Numbered from the stretch's first letter, positions 29,795-42,630 are shown. The stretch: DNA of 64,000 nucleotides from Serripes groenlandicus (GCA_031761405.1 JASEVX010000008.1:41705175-41769174), one strand, 5' to 3'. Numbers and translations are program-made. Notes: generated by a model not told the origin, from the sequence alone.

Positions 29795-31020
29795 TCGGTG
29801 ATACAGTGGTATGAATGTCTACCTTGAGAGCGAGAGACCAGGGTTCGTTTTCCGATTTGGCCATACCAACAACTTAAAACAATACAGTAGTGCCTTCCGC
29901 CCTTTGCATTTATATTTTTTGTGATAGCATTACGACTGCTGTAGCGAAACCATTAATACAACGGTACATGTAATTTAAAGATGAAATGCTATAACATCTA
30001 GCTGAATCAAAGCACTGAAAGTTCTGTTAAAAAGGAGATTACTGCAATTCACGGATCCCAATTGGACATGGATTAACCGATCCACAAAAGTCTAACAAGA
30101 ACACTTTATAAAAGCACTTTGTTATGTCCATATATTGAATGATATAGGAGATGAACACAATATAATTATGTACTATACCCACAGATTGAGGGTTTACCGA
30201 TATACTAAACTGTTACACAAATTACTTCCCTTATTCAGGAACATCTGCTATCTGGATAGTTCCTGTTAAGGACACCTACTTGTTTACAATGTTTACAATA
30301 ACCGCTATTTGTGTATGCAATTAATACATATACATGGCATGTCAAAATCAAACGAAGGTCTCTGCATAATAATGAGAAATATATTGAGAGTCAATTTCAA
30401 ATATCAAAGCAGAAATAACATTATGTGTAATCTACATTTTCTGATTAAAAAAAAAAATGGAGGCATCCTGGTTTACCTTGCTTATGATAAATTTAATAAA
30501 AGCTTTTAAAAATAATACTTCTTTTATTCAGATTTTAGTGGTCCATCTAACATGGCTTTATCAATAATTACAGCCCCTCTTATAACAACTGAACATATTC
30601 ATTTTCCAATAGGAGGCCACCTCGGCGGTATATTGGTGTCCACCTCCGGTGCTCGAGGTCGCGGATTCAATCCAAAGTTATTGCTTGCCCGCATTTACGG
30701 TCAAGCTTGTGTGGTTACTATTATGACTGACTCGCTAGTGTCAGGAGAAATGGACCAGTAGTACTGGTGACTTATTCTGAACACGCCGTAATATAACTGA
30801 AACAAATGTTCAAAGCGACGTAAAACACCGTATATTTGAAGGAGTGGGTTGCAGAGGTGTAAAAGGACGTTTCCTCTACTGATCAGAGGAAATTATGAAC
30901 AAAAATGAAAATTATGATATATTTGTATTCAAATAAAATACATGAAAAAGACCTGCCTTGATCGGGGAACGAACCCTGGTCTCCCGCGTACCAATCGCAT
31001 ATGCTAACCCCTGCATCAGC
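29795..31020. mobile_element. SINE fragments upstream of LAMP
   Basis: 29795-29945 (+) has 'gcctcggtgatacagtggta' and a degraded B-box. 30610-30830 (+) has 'ccacctccggtgctcgaggt', 'cgctagtgtcaggagaaatg' and 'gtaatataactgaa'. 30955-31020 (-) has a tRNA-like head with B-box complement gggaacgaaccc. The rest shows nothing recognisable. Confidence 0.5.
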
Positions 31021-31159
31021 CTGATTATTTCAAATGATGTGTAAATGTATACCGTTAAATACCTTTCATAGTATGTGTTACTTAATAGCTCTACCTGTTC
31101 ATGTCTGTGTTATATAAAGTGTGTCGTACATGTTATACCAGAATAGAAAAACACTGTAC

Positions 31160-31370
31160 CACTTCTGTGTGAGTGGCCGAGTGGTAAGGGTCGGACAATT
31201 GGAACCGGACATCCCGTGTTCGATTCCCAGTCGCGGCGGTCATGGTTGAGTACCCTTAGACAAGGCTCATTTCCTATCCTAGTACTGGTTTGCTAACCCA
31301 GGGATCATGTATAAGTCAAAGTGTCGCCGTGATATAGCTAAGATACTGCTGAAAAAAGAGTAAACAAAAT
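31160..31370 (+). mobile_element. tRNA-derived SINE
   Basis: The A-box region 'gtggccgagtggtaagggtc' and B-box 'gtgttcgattcccag' are followed by the common body ('aaggctcatttcctatccta') and 'gccgtgatatagct'. First SINE family. Confidence 0.75.
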
Positions 31371-31504
31371 AAAAACAAAAAATACCCCGTGTGCGTCTTT
31401 CTTAAATCCAAACACCATAAGGATACTAAACAACTAACTCTCTACTCAAAACCTTGTTTATCGAACTCTGGCCTTGCTCAATGATACGTATCCCTTCTTT
31501 TCTC

Positions 31505-31705
31505 GACCCTTTCCCTCTTGCAGAAGTATTTCTGCTTTTGGAAAACATTGTGACAAAAGATGAAATTGCTCGACACGAACACATTTCTGCTATTGCCTCA
31601 ATGTTTTCAACTCTGTGGAATAAGAATACTTTCATTTGTAGTGTTTTTCCTTTTTTTAACCAGAAGTCTGCTGGAGATTTGTTGTATGTGGGAAAGGGTT
31701 TCCGT
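31505..31705. repeat. Family A MITE, diverged
   Basis: From 'gaccctttccctcttgcaga' to 'gttgtatgtgggaaaggg'; the central hairpin is damaged. Confidence 0.65.
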
Positions 31706-32145
31706 ATTTATTGTTTCGGTTGTCATATTCAATGGTGTTTTATAAAAAGTACACGGCTATGTTACCACATTTTGCATCCAAATTAGGTTAGATCGGGATA
31801 ATTTTAAGAAAATGGTCCAGTTAAAAAAAAAGATAACCCCTTTTCTCTGAATGTTTACGCAACCTATATATATTTAGTATGAAGACTACAATTTAATGCC
31901 ATAATGTAAGGGTAGACAGATATCGGACGCGACACAGCACACGAAAATCGACCCTCGGAAGTTTTGAATAAAAGTCGAGTGTTATTAAATTGCATGCATA
32001 ACTGTATATTTTGATTTGTGTATCAACCGATCTTTAGAGACACCCAGGAAGCTACTACAACTAAATAGCATGATACGACTCTCCGCACTGATCGTCAAAT
32101 TCTGAAGCCAAATATATTTATTACATGATCCAATTACATCCCTTC

Positions 32146-32373
32146 TTAACCGTTTCCCACATACGACAAATCTGCAGCAGACGACTTTGAACATATTTTG
32201 TCAAAAAATGGAAAATCTTTATAATTGAATGGATAACCTATGACTAAAAGTGGAAAACATTGTGGCAAAAGGAGAAATTGCTCGTTTTGAGCAATTTCTT
32301 CTTTTGTCACTATGTTTTCAAAAAGCAGTCTGCTGCAGAGACGTCAGAAAGCGTCTATATGAGGGAAAGGGTT
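32146..32373. repeat. Family A MITE
   Basis: TTAACCGTTTCCCACATA ... tatgagggaaagggtt; only the left TTAA is kept. Central hairpin attgctcgttttgagcaat. Confidence 0.8.
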
Positions 32374-32817
32374 GTATACTAATCTAAAACAGTATAATAA
32401 CAACTAATGGAATACTAATAAGATGACGCAGGCATTATTTTCAATATAGTATCATTGAAAAATGTTACGGTTTTGACGGATCAAATCGATATTTTAAATT
32501 CAATAAAGATTTTTTTTTAACATTGAGTAGTCTTAAATTGGTTAAAATATTGGTGTAGAGTCATTTGTTAAATGTTCATATCGCTATGTTTATATACTTA
32601 TATATCTATATATGTATATGTAGTACATTATCTTATCATACGTATCGTTATCACTACACCCCGTGAGCATATATCATAGTCCTTCTTACATTGTTTATCA
32701 TCAACGGCTAGGGATTTAGGGTCTTTATGAATCTGCGTATAGTGAAGACTCAGACGAGACTGTACATCCACACAGTCTCACCAGAGTCTTCACAATCCGC
32801 GTATTTGTTACACAGAC

Positions 32818-33029
32818 TTAACTCTTTCAGCGCCAAAGGCAATATTGAGGTTTTTGCAAACAATACTGATTCAGGCGAGTCAGCTCCTAACGAGCTGTCT
32901 CACCTGAAATCAGCATTGTTTGCCTTTTAATTATCAAAATAGTCCAAACTTTGATTACATAATAAATGGAGATACCCGATTTTGAACATGGAAGAGTGTA
33001 CTTTAAACAATTGGGCGCTGAAAGAGATA
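32818..33029. repeat. Family B MITE
   Basis: TTAACTCTTTCAGCGCCAAA on the left and gggcgctgaaagag on the right (terminal TTAA lost). Central palindrome cagctcctaacgagctg. A ~140-bp flanking sequence (32675-32815) is also present in diverged form on the other side (33055-33200). Confidence 0.8.
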
Positions 33030-33805
33030 TATGCATATACTGATTAAAAATAACTCATAGTTCTTCTTACACCGTTCATCAGCCACGTCTTACAAGTTAG
33101 GCTCTTTATCCATCGGCATACAGTGGATACCCAGACAAGACTATGCATCCACACACAGTCTTGCACGATTCATCACGGTCCGCATTGTTAATGTTAAATA
33201 GACTGAAATGCATAAACTGACAGAACACTAGCAGTGCAGCCAAATTAGACACGCCAAAAGGATCGCTGAACGCATATCAAGTATATTTGGTATTGGTGAG
33301 GCGGTTTGGTTAAATCAGGGACCGTGTATTTATTGTCCCTGGTTAAATCGAACGAATCGGGACCGGCAGACATACAGGTTAAGTCATACACATTCTCATT
33401 AAAACCACACCTAAACTTAGCTATAGTACCAAACGCGCTTATAGATCTGATGTCTGCCTACTACAGATCGAATTAGATTGAAATTTTCGGCAGCCAATCA
33501 AATTATCGCCTGCAAAATCGTTAGCTACTAACAGAGTTGATAGTCCGTTTTAATAAACTAGATGTTGAAGCGGTGATTGCCAAGCGTTGGTTGATGCGAT
33601 TTAATTGGACACAAAATGAAAACCTGCAAATGTATATTTAAATGTATATTCAAATGTATATGCTCAATGTGAGACGACATTTTATGCGTTGTCGTCAGAT
33701 ATCATATATACTAACTGCGAAGTATTTCGATCTGGTTTTAATGACATAGAGTAATACAACAACGTCAGTTCTAATGTTAGTATCGACCCCCACCCCCACC
33801 CCAAC

Positions 33806-34060
33806 CCCCTCCCAGCTCTCATACTTCCGAGGATATTCTTATGACTGTTGCTATGCCGCCAGGATCAACATATCCATCTAAGAGTGGCGTCCTTGCACAT
33901 TCGCGATCAGTGTTGACCAGACCAGTTGCTTGGAAAGTATGTTGTGTGTAGTACTGGTGTGAGGAAACCAAGAAACATATGAGTAAGTGAACTAGCCGCC
34001 GTGATATGACTGAAAACATGTTGAAAACGGCGTTAAACCTCAATCAATAAATTAATGACC
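33806..34060 (-). mobile_element. SINE, third family
   Basis: Contains 'gtgtgaggaaaccaagaaac', 'gccgccgtgatatgactgaa' and 'cggcgttaaacctcaatcaa', the body and tail seen at 38131-38260 in inverse orientation. The head is lost. Confidence 0.5.
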
Positions 34061-34159
34061 AGACCAACCTGTGCCATTCTCGCAGCTTGATTCTGGCTTT
34101 ACACGTGTATTAGTCACAGAGTGTGTTAGTAAAACTCTTGTAGTCCATTCAGTCCTCAC

Positions 34160-34501
34160 TAGGGGCGTAGCTTGGCAATAATCAATGTGTAGGCCGTCTC
34201 GTGAGAAAATCATCATTGTGGACTCTGCGTAAAGTATCGACTCGGATCAGCCTAAGCATGCCACACAGGCGTACCCGGATATACACTTTTCGCCTCCTGT
34301 GGATTTTCTGTTTCAGGAATCACTACCCTATCTATCCCCCCTTAGACGGAATGTGTCGGCCGGATCAGTCTGCGCGGAAAGCGCAGGCTGATCTGGTCGA
34401 TACATTACGCAGATGTGTATCGCCGCAGCTGCATTTTGCGGCATTTTTAGAAAAAATGTGTAGGCACGTGCTTACAGTGCCTAAAGGGAGCTACGCCCCT
34501 G
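34160..34501. mobile_element. hAT-like non-autonomous element
   Basis: Terminal inverted repeats TAGGGGCGTAGCTTGG and GGAGCTACGCCCCTG; the flanking 8-mers gtcctcac and gcgctcaa are a possible degenerate 8-bp duplication. Internal stem gatcagtctgcgc/gcgcaggctgatc. Related pieces lie at 16265-16402 and 58046-58225. No transposase. Confidence 0.55.
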
Positions 34502-34549
34502 GCGCTCAAGTGTGTAATACTTACTCTAATGTGGTTTTTCTGGAGCACA

Positions 34550-35070
34550 GGGTTCAATTCCACCAACCTTACTTAGCGCTAAGTAATACTTAAATACTTA
34601 AGACATTATTTTATCATTTCTATTTCCTAAAAATGAAAATGCCAAATAATGTTACTTCTTAACAATGATTGATAGTCAGTAATGTAACTATTTATGTCAA
34701 CTAAGTCATTTACTTAATTAAATGCATTCAACCATTCATGTTTAACAAAATATGAATGAATGAATGAATGTATATTGTTTTATGGCGCATCGACAGCTAA
34801 GGTCATTTAGCGCGCAATTAAATTTAGTTATTCATGATACCTGGGTAAACAAACCAGTACTAGGCTAGAAAATGTGCCTTGCCCAAGGGCACTCCACCAT
34901 GACCGTAGTGCCGCGACTGGGGATCGAACCCGGGACACCCGGTTTTGAAATCCCCGACGCTAACCACTCGACCACAGCGGATTCCCTTAACAAAATATGA
35001 AAATGATGAAAAATTGTTTTAAGTATTTAAGTATTACTTCGCGCTAAGTAAGGATGGTGGCTTTGGACCC
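34550..35070. mobile_element. Family D MITE carrying a SINE
   Basis: Long inverted termini: GGTTCAATTCCACCAACCTT-ACTTAGCGCTAAGTAATACT on the left, with the complement (agtattacttcgcgctaagt ... ctttggaccc) on the right. A second copy without the SINE is at 58988-59275. Confidence 0.75.
34757..34986 (-). mobile_element. tRNA-derived SINE with 15-bp TSD
   Basis: Minus-strand copy of the first SINE family with intact boxes (ggggatcgaacccggg and cgctaaccactcgacca on the plus strand). The duplication TTAACAAAATATGAA lies at 34742-34756 and 34987-35001. It inserted into the family D MITE. Confidence 0.9.
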
Positions 35071-36960
35071 TAGTCATATCATGTCACAATAGGAGACATC
35101 GGTCAGTTATCTCCCTTTAATACTCTCTACATCTAGCTAGGTCCTATCATTTGGTTTCCTCTGTTTTTATCATTGGTTTCTTTGCACTGGATGGTGCACT
35201 TATAATTTGCATTTTCTTGGCCAATTGTTATTAGATTGATCAGTAATTCCACATTTGTTTTTTTTAAACACTGCTATGTAAATTTTCTCTTTTAATTTAT
35301 CACTTTAATTAACACATTTATGATTAATGTGTACAGAGTAATTGCAATATCTCATTGTGAAATAGCGATAATGACAAAGGATTCCAACTAAAAGGACCTA
35401 CCAACTATTTGGTCTGCCTTGGTCTTCATCTGACAAGGGAGATAATATAATTATCACTAATGTCCCTCATTAGAATGTTCGCCCTGAAACTATACAACTG
35501 AAAGCGTTATATATATATATATATGTGCTCAGAAATGAGCTCTATGCTCCAAATAAGATTTCGGGAAATGGTTAGTTTCGAGAATAAAATTTGCTTCTGA
35601 CAAATCGGATACTTGAGAAAAAAATCTGAGCACTTAGTCTACCTTTTTTTAGTTTTGGAGCCTGAACCGTGGGATTCCATTCTTCTAGGAAGTTGTTGTT
35701 TTGGAATGAAATACGCGTACAGTGTCTCTACGTTTTAAGTTGTGCCGTTCGTTTGTTAGTCAACGACGGTTTTAGGAAACGACACAGATTGTCCATTTAG
35801 AACTCACTGCGAAATACGCAGTCATTACTCAATTTTACAAATTGATCTAGGACTGTCGCCTTTTTTTTTTGTAAATGAAACGCCGCGTGATATAAAATGA
35901 ATCTTTTGTTTTTATAGCAATACATTTTTTTTATATGGTGGTGAAAAATTCAAGACCACGTGGAGTCTCAGACTTAATCCAAAAAAAGAAATAATTCATA
36001 CCTTCAGCAAGACGATTATTTACAGATTGTTATCTCTGTAGGATGGTTCAAATGTCTTGGGAAATCCAAAGCAATGAATGTGAGTCGCGACAGACGAAAA
36101 CGTGTCTTATTGCCCATTGCATAAACCAGCATGAGAGTGAAATAAATATACATGTAACTACAATGCTAGCTTTCCTCCAGCGGTTTCACACACATTTCTG
36201 AAACGTAGGCGGACAGTGAGTACTCGGACGTGACTGCACATGCATTCGCTTGCCTTGGCTCTTACCGCTCGTAGTTGAAATAAGACCTCTGTTACTCTGT
36301 CGACCCGTATTGCAGCTGATGAATAATGAACTACGAACTGTATACAATAACTCATGTATTTCCCTACTCTTTAATCTAATTTCGAAAGCATGTAAATACC
36401 AGCATATAAATTGAACCAAAAAAGGTCTGAATTATACTCATATATCACCCATGTATATATATATAGAACACGCAGAAGACAAATTTCTCGATTCAAAGTC
36501 GCTTAAAATATTTTCATGAAATTTGCCGACATTCGGAAATGTTAGACCCGAAATACTAAACAAAGAGAGTAGGAAACCACTAATTCCGCCATACTTGAGC
36601 GGCGCTCTGTGAAAACCCACTTAATTAAGGCATTTGCGACAACTGTAGATACAGATCAGCCATCGCAAATTCACTGTTCGCCGATTAATTGTCTGTAAAG
36701 CAGCATCTATTTGGATCCTTAGAATGGATGCGCAGACAACCTCCTTTCCCACAATATTGATAATTACGCTAGGAATGGTTTTTACAGGAAAACCGCTCAT
36801 TTAAAGTCTTTGGTATGACTCAACTGTGGATCGAACCAGCTTCTCCCGCTCCAAAAGGTGGCCGCTCTTACCACCGAGTAACAATACATTACAATATTTT
36901 GTAAATAGAGGCCACCGGCCCAAAATAAAGCAATTATACTGATATAATGATCATATATAG
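35071..36960. other. No gene recognised
   Basis: Unassigned AT-rich sequence with an (AT) run at ~35508-35524, a tRNA-like SINE remnant at ~36790-36880 and a short repeat ('gaggccaccggcccaaaata', also near 20455). Open frames are short. Confidence 0.4.
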
Positions 36961-36967
36961 TTTTGTT

Positions 36968-37172
36968 TTAACTCTTTCAGCGCCGAATTGTTTAAAGTTG
37001 ACTCTTCTATGTTCAAACTCATTTTTCATGTTATAGGATTTTTGGAATATTTGTTATAACTCACAGCCAAACAATGCAGATTTCAGGTGAGACAGCTCGT
37101 TACGAGCTGACTCACATGAATCTGTATTGTTTGCAAAAAGCTCAATATTGCCTTCGGCGCTGAAAGAGTTAA
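36968..37172. repeat. Family B MITE, intact TTAA ends
   Basis: TTAACTCTTTCAGCGCCGAA ... TTCGGCGCTGAAAGAGTTAA. Central palindrome cagctcgttacgagctg. Confidence 0.88.
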
Positions 37173-37306
37173 TATGATATACTTATTTACTTGTAAAATA
37201 TCAATCGTGCAGTGACGTTAGCTTCTTTCAGTTCCATTATAACTGAAATATATTTTGCGATCTTCTTTATAATAAAACTTCTTTCGTTATATGAAGGTTG
37301 TCAAAA

Positions 37307-37534
37307 GGAATCCGCTGTGGTCGAGTGGTTAGCGTCGGGGATTACGAAACCGGGTGATCCGTGTTCGATCCCCAGTCGCGGCACTACGGTCATGGTGGGG
37401 TGCCCTTGGACAAGGCACATTTTCTAGCCTAGTACTGGTTTGTTTACCCAGGGATCATGAATAAGTGAACTGTCGCCATGATATAACTGAAATAATGTTG
37501 AAAGCGGCGTAAAACTCCAATAAATAATAAATAA
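37307..37534 (+). mobile_element. tRNA-derived SINE with 14-bp TSD
   Basis: The cleanest copy: head 'gctgtggtcgagtggttagc', B-box 'gtgttcgatccccag', body 'gacaaggcacattttctagc', tail 'gaaagcggcgtaaaactcca' then ATAAATAATAAATAA. Duplication GAAGGTTGTCAAAA at 37293-37306 and 37535-37548. Confidence 0.93.
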
Positions 37535-37717
37535 GAAGGTTGTCAAAACTTCAACGTCCCCTCCGTTGTACACTGTAGCAAGAATATAATAAGGTATGTC
37601 TTTCTGATTTTTGTTTGTTCGATATGTCTCTCTGGATTCAACAAAGAATGAATATGATTTATGATGGTTACATGTAAGATCGCAGCGGAATGAGCTATGT
37701 ATATGTACACAACTCAT
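37535..37717 (-). CDS. Unrecognised open frame, possible exon
   Basis: About 60 codons free of known repeats, including SSFRCDLTCNHHKSYSFFVE and YYILATVYNGGDVEVLTTF. Before the SINE at 37307 inserted, the frame would have ended a few codons on at TAA. The candidate acceptor (tacatag/C) has a poor pyrimidine tract. No family recognised; may be chance. Confidence 0.15.
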
Positions 37718-37980
37718 AGCAGTTTACCCCCCAAAATAACTGGTTTTTTTTCTTTTTCCTTCTAATTGACCATGAAATTATGTATTTATTTGTTTGTATT
37801 ACAAGATGCATGTATATGTATACGTAAATAAAATCTATCTATCTATCTATCTATCTATATTTTCTTGTAAACTCTTTCCCACATTCAAAATGCTTTCTGA
37901 ATGTATATGATTGAATGTAATTTTCTTTTGTCCCATAGCCGTTTTTCTGGGAACTGTTTTGTTTTAGACCGTCATTCACA

Positions 37981-38427
37981 AACCGCCTCGGTGGTGTGGT
38001 GTAGACCATCCACCTCGGTGCACGGGAGGACGCGGGTTTGTATCCCCGATCGGATCATACCGATGACTTTATAAATCGTAGAAATGGCTTTTCCTCCTAG
38101 GCGGCCTGGATTGTGTAGTAAACATTAAATAAATTGATTGATTGATTGGGGTTTAACGCCGTTTTTAACAATTTCTCAGTTATATCACGGCGGCTAGTTC
38201 ACCTACTCATGCATTTCCTGGTTTTCTCACACCGGTACTCCACACAACAATCTTCCCAAGCAACTGCCTGCTTTTCCACATAGACTTAGCCCATTGGTGG
38301 AAGACGAATGACGCATGTTGCATTGACTTTTGTCAATCCTCGGAAAGAAAGTTTGCCGAGCCGGGATTCGAACTCACAACCCCTGGATTGACAGCCCGCG
38401 TCGCTACCGACTGAGCTACCGGGGCTC
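37981..38427. mobile_element. Two adjacent SINEs (+ then -)
   Basis: 37981-38130 (+): second family, 'gcctcggtggtgtggtgtag' head and 'gcgggtttgtatccccgatc' B-box. 38131-38427 (-): third family, whose complement starts gccccggtagctcagtcggt and has B-box gagttcgaatcccggctc, the best-preserved tRNA-like head of that family. Confidence 0.8.
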
Positions 38428-38496
38428 GGCAAACATTAAATAAAGACAGACTCGCTGGTTTCAGGATAACATTTACTAGAAGTATTGGTAACTTAC

Positions 38497-38726
38497 TTAA
38501 CCCTTTCCCTCATACAACAATTCTGCAGCAGACGACTTTCAACGTATTTTGTCAAAACATAGAAAATCTCCATAATTGAATGGATAACCTATGACAACAA
38601 GTGGAAAACATTGTGGAAAAAGGAGAAATTGCACGTTTTGTGCAATTTTTTCTTTTGTCACTATGTTTTCAAAAAGCCGTCTGCTGCAGAGGCGTCAGAA
38701 AGCGTCTATATGAGGGAAAGGGTTAA
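38497..38726. repeat. Family A MITE, near-complete
   Basis: TTAA on both sides, ends CCCTTTCCCTCATA / TATGAGGGAAAGGG. Central hairpin gaaattgcacg/tgtgcaattt. Confidence 0.85.
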
Positions 38727-38878
38727 GAAACGCTGTGGTATGCCTTGTAATATTGTTGAAATATGCGTAAAAAAACATACAAAAAAGTATTCCTCAAGGC
38801 AGATCTAAACGTAACCGTTTTGGCGTTTTCAAATCGGAATCCACATTGATTGACAGTCGCCGGAGTGGACAGTACAAA

Positions 38879-39105
38879 CTACACTTTTCTCTCTCCTTTT
38901 ATTTGACCGTCAAAAATAAAACAGTTCCCTGAAGTACGGATGTTGGACAAATCTTCTTCATTCAATCGTATAAATTTATGCAAAACAGCAGTGCCTTTGA
39001 AAGCAGATAATTGTCTTTTTTCAGTGATATATGAGAAACGGGAAGAATGCTTGACGCTATTGGAGCCACGCGAAAACCGACCGTCTGACGTTTTGAAATA
39101 AATGC
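38879..39105 (-). CDS. Unrecognised open frame, possible terminal exon
   Basis: After ttttggtag/TC it reads SIYFKTSDGRFSRGSNSVKH, later RLNEEDLSNIRTSGNCFIFD, and stops at GQIKGERKV. A diverged ~45-bp match (LLFKTSEGRFS) occurs at about 31935-31980 on the same strand, hinting at a shared coding or repeat ancestor. No domain recognised and upstream exon phases were not matched. Confidence 0.2.
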
Positions 39106-39689
39106 TGACTACCAAAACGGTGTATGCTTACTTGTATATAGTTGGTTTTTTGTCGTTAACATTTCTCCACCGGCTTCCTGTATGCCCTTGAGGCTACACG
39201 ACGAGCAGTGAATATGCGGGTTAGATGAGCTGATTTGATATTCTCATGTTGCAAGTTCCTGGGGCTCGCCTTGTGTGTGGCGCAGTTTCTATTCAGAATG
39301 TATGCGCTAAGCCATGTCATACGTTTAATTTCAATTAATTTTCTCTCGGTGATGTTTAATACACCATGTACAGTTAAAAAAGATGCAAAACTACGAACTA
39401 TGATGTATGAAACGTGATTTCGAATGATAAAATAAAAGGCACGTCTTACCAAAAGTGTCATCATTTCTAACTTATACAAGAGTTGCTGCAAGATGCAGCA
39501 GTTCAATGTTAGCGCGGGACTTCCACTTAGGCATTACATTTAACCATCTTTCCTATTAAGCGAAAAATGGAGTGGTCCAATTTTCAGCATTGAAGAGTCG
39601 ACTTTGTGCAATTTGGCAGTTAAAGTGTAAATAATATGAACGAGCGGCTGCGCGAAGACAAAAACAAACCTAGTCAAGTCCATTTAAAT

Positions 39690-41045
39690 CAAAGTACTGA
39701 AAGTACTGAAATGCGGTGGATGTTGGCTCTAGAATGTTAACAAGATTTTCCTTCAATTTGACCTAGTGACCTACTGTTTGACCCAACATGACCCATGTTA
39801 GAACTTGACCTGGATATCATCAAGAAAAACATTCTCATAAAGTTTCAACATGCTCAAGCTAAAGATGCAGTATCCAGAGTGTTAGCAAGATTTTCCTTCA
39901 ATTTGGCCTAGTGACCTAGTTTTTAACCCGGCATGACCCATATTCAAACTTGACCTAGATATCATTTAGATATAATTCTGACCAAATTTCAAGCTGCTGT
40001 AGACAACAAAATGCTTCTACAAAGTTAACAAGATGTTCCTTCAATTTGGCCTAGTGACCTAGTTTCTGACCCAATGTGACCCATATTCGAACTTGACCTG
40101 CATATCATTAATATAAACATTCTGACAAACTGCTGAAGCAAATATTGCGGTCTCTAGAGTGTTAACAAACTTTTCCTTCAATTTAACCTAGTGACCTACT
40201 TGTTGACCCATCATAAGCCATGTCGAACTTGACCTACATATCATCATGACAAACATTCTGACAAAGTTTTAACATGCTGAAGTTGAAAATAAGGCCTCTA
40301 GAGTGTTAACAAGATTTCCATTCAATTTGGCTTAGTGACCTAGTTTTTGACCCGGCTTGACCCATATTTGAACTTGGCCTAGATATCATATATATAAACA
40401 TTTTGACCAAAAGCTGCCTTAGAAAAAAATGTTGCTTCTACAGTATTAACAGGATTTTCCTTCAGTATTTGAACTCGGCATAGATATCATTATTACAAAC
40501 ATTCTGACAAAATTTCAAAATGCTGAAGCAAAAATTGAGGCCTCTAGATTGTTAACAAGCTTTTCCTTCAATTTGACCTAGTGACCTACCTTTTGACCCA
40601 TAATGACCAATGTTCGAACCATGTTCGAACCATATCATCAAGACAAACATTCTGATAAAGTTTCAACATGCTCAAGTTGAAAACAAGGCCTCCAAAGTGT
40701 TAACAAGATTTCCATTCAATTTGGCCTAGTGACCTAGTTTCTGACCAAATATTACCCATATCTACACTTGACCTAGAAATCATTAATACAAACATTCTGA
40801 CTCATGTTCGAACTTGACTTACATCATCGAGACAAACATTCTGATAAAGTTTCAACATGCTCAAGTTGAAAATGTGGCCTCTAGAGTGGTAACAAGAATT
40901 GTCTTCAATTTGACCTAGTGACCTAGTTGTTGACCTCAAATGGCTCAGTTTCGACCTTGTCCAAGATTTCATGAAGATGAATGTTCTGATACACTTTCAT
41001 GAAGATCCAATGCAAAATGTAGCCTGTAGAGTGTTAACAAGGGAA
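39690..41045 (+). repeat. ~150-bp tandem array, about nine units
   Basis: Units contain 'agtgttaacaagattttcct', 'ttggcctagtgacctagttt' and 'acaaacattctgacaaagtt'. Divergence is moderate and some units are shortened. The architecture resembles the tandem-core elements, but no hairpin end is identified. Many TGACCT half-sites, often TGACCTAGTGACCT. Confidence 0.8.
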
Positions 41046-41611
41046 AATGTTGACGATGCACGACAGCCGTATTTCCGTATTTTTCATAGCAGGGATGTTC
41101 TCAAAAGGTTTTTGAGCTACCAGCTTTCAAGCTACTCGTTTTTCATATAGTTAAAAGAAACATTTAAGATCCTTATGTCTAACTTAAATTTCTAAATTAT
41201 GTATACAACTTCCTGGATTAAAACTTTACATTGTGTATGTTTACTTTTATGTATAATGTGCGTACTGTTTAGCGTGTTGTGAAACGTATTTAACTGATCC
41301 CTGGACAATCAAAAAAAAATTGTCCATTTTGAAAAAAGAGAAGGCAGCAATTTTTTTTTACAAATTTACACTTCCTGAAGGCTGGGCATACCAATATACG
41401 GAGGTATTCAGCATAGCTGAACCCCCGCATAACAAGTAAACCTTGAAATAGTTACATCTGTATGGAGACTTGCTATATTGTATGAATACAGAAAAAACAT
41501 ATAAACTCGAATGTATGAAAGAATCGAGCCCTCGTACTGGGAATGGTCATTGATGAACGAATTTCATCTCCAGGTCTGATATCTTTTAACTCTTTGCTTA
41601 ATCCAGGCATG

Positions 41612-41860
41612 AAACCGCCTCGGTGGTTTAGTTGTAGAGCACCCGCCTCGGGTGGAGGAGGTCACGTGTTCGATCTCCGGGTCATACCAAATACTTTAAA
41701 AATGGTTGTGACGGCTTTCCCTCCTTCGTGCTCATGGTTGTAGCGGAAGAGTTACGACTTTAACGCTGGTGTCAGGATAGATGCAGCAGTATAACTGGTA
41801 ACATCGCCTTGAAATAAATTGAAAAATGGCTGAGAGCGGCGTTTAACACCATACAAACAA
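41612..41860 (+). mobile_element. tRNA-derived SINE, second family
   Basis: Head 'gcctcggtggtttagttgta' with 'agcacccgcctcgggtg', B-box 'cacgtgttcgatctccgg', then 'aatggttgtgacggctttcc', 'gctggtgtcaggata', and tail 'gagcggcgtttaacaccata' with (CAAA)n. Confidence 0.85.
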
Positions 41861-42389
41861 ACAAACAATCCACGCTTAGCTCTAATAAGGATCTTTTGTT
41901 CTACTTTATTTGCGTTTGGTTGCAGTTTGACACACTCTTAAAGGTGTTACGCACGATCTTTGTACGGTATTTGCGGTTATCCAGATATTCGCAAAACCTT
42001 TGACAGATCAAAATCCCCTCCCATAATGAATAAGCTGCACACCATGTTGCACCGTTGACATTTCCTTTTCAGCGTATAAGCAAAATACGTAGATATGTAT
42101 GCTGTACAATGTTAACCAAAGTCCACTAGTTCACCAACAACAATGACATTGATAAATACACAGTCAAAACTTGATTCGAAATGTTTGTTTTAGATAATGC
42201 ATCTAAATTATGGTAAGAAATGGTTTGACAGATATGTTCTACGAGGGTACTTCAGAGGTCAAGATAAAGATGGGTATTCAGCTCTTACCCCTACAATATC
42301 TCTCTTATTATCCAACTAATCTCAATGAGTTGGGTACTCAAAAGAATTGTCTCACAGAGACGATTCTTTGAGTACCCACAAAATAGGGT

Positions 42390-42589
42390 TTAACCTCTGC
42401 AGCAGACGGCTATTTGAAAACATAGTGACAAAAGAAGAAATTGCACAAAACGTGCATTTTCTCCTTTTGACACAATGTTTTCCACTTGTTGTCATAGGTT
42501 ATCCATTCAATTATGGAGATTTTCTATGTTTTGACAAAATACGTTCAAAGTCGTCTGCTGCTGAATTGCCGTATGAGGGAAACGGTTAA
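42390..42589. repeat. Family A MITE lacking ~30 bp of its left end
   Basis: TTAA is followed directly by cctctgcagcagacgg; right end gtatgagggaaacggttaa. TTAA is present on both sides. Confidence 0.78.
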
Positions 42590-42630
42590 GGGTCAAATAA
42601 CGATTTTAGAGCATGACAAACGCCGCTCAT

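Noticed and set aside
34201..34593. 130-codon plus-strand open frame
   Set aside because: Falls within the hAT-like element and runs into the family D MITE; GC-rich repeat sequence keeps it open.
37307..37390. tRNA gene
   Set aside because: A- and B-boxes are present, but the sequence is the head of a SINE with body, tail and target duplication. The same applies to the other tRNA-like heads (3244, 38427, 58803).
39156..39506. 116-codon minus-strand frame with a neat 36-nt acceptor-donor mini-exon near 39440
   Set aside because: Composition is not protein-like, and the mini-exon's phase does not fit the neighbouring frame at 38879-39105.
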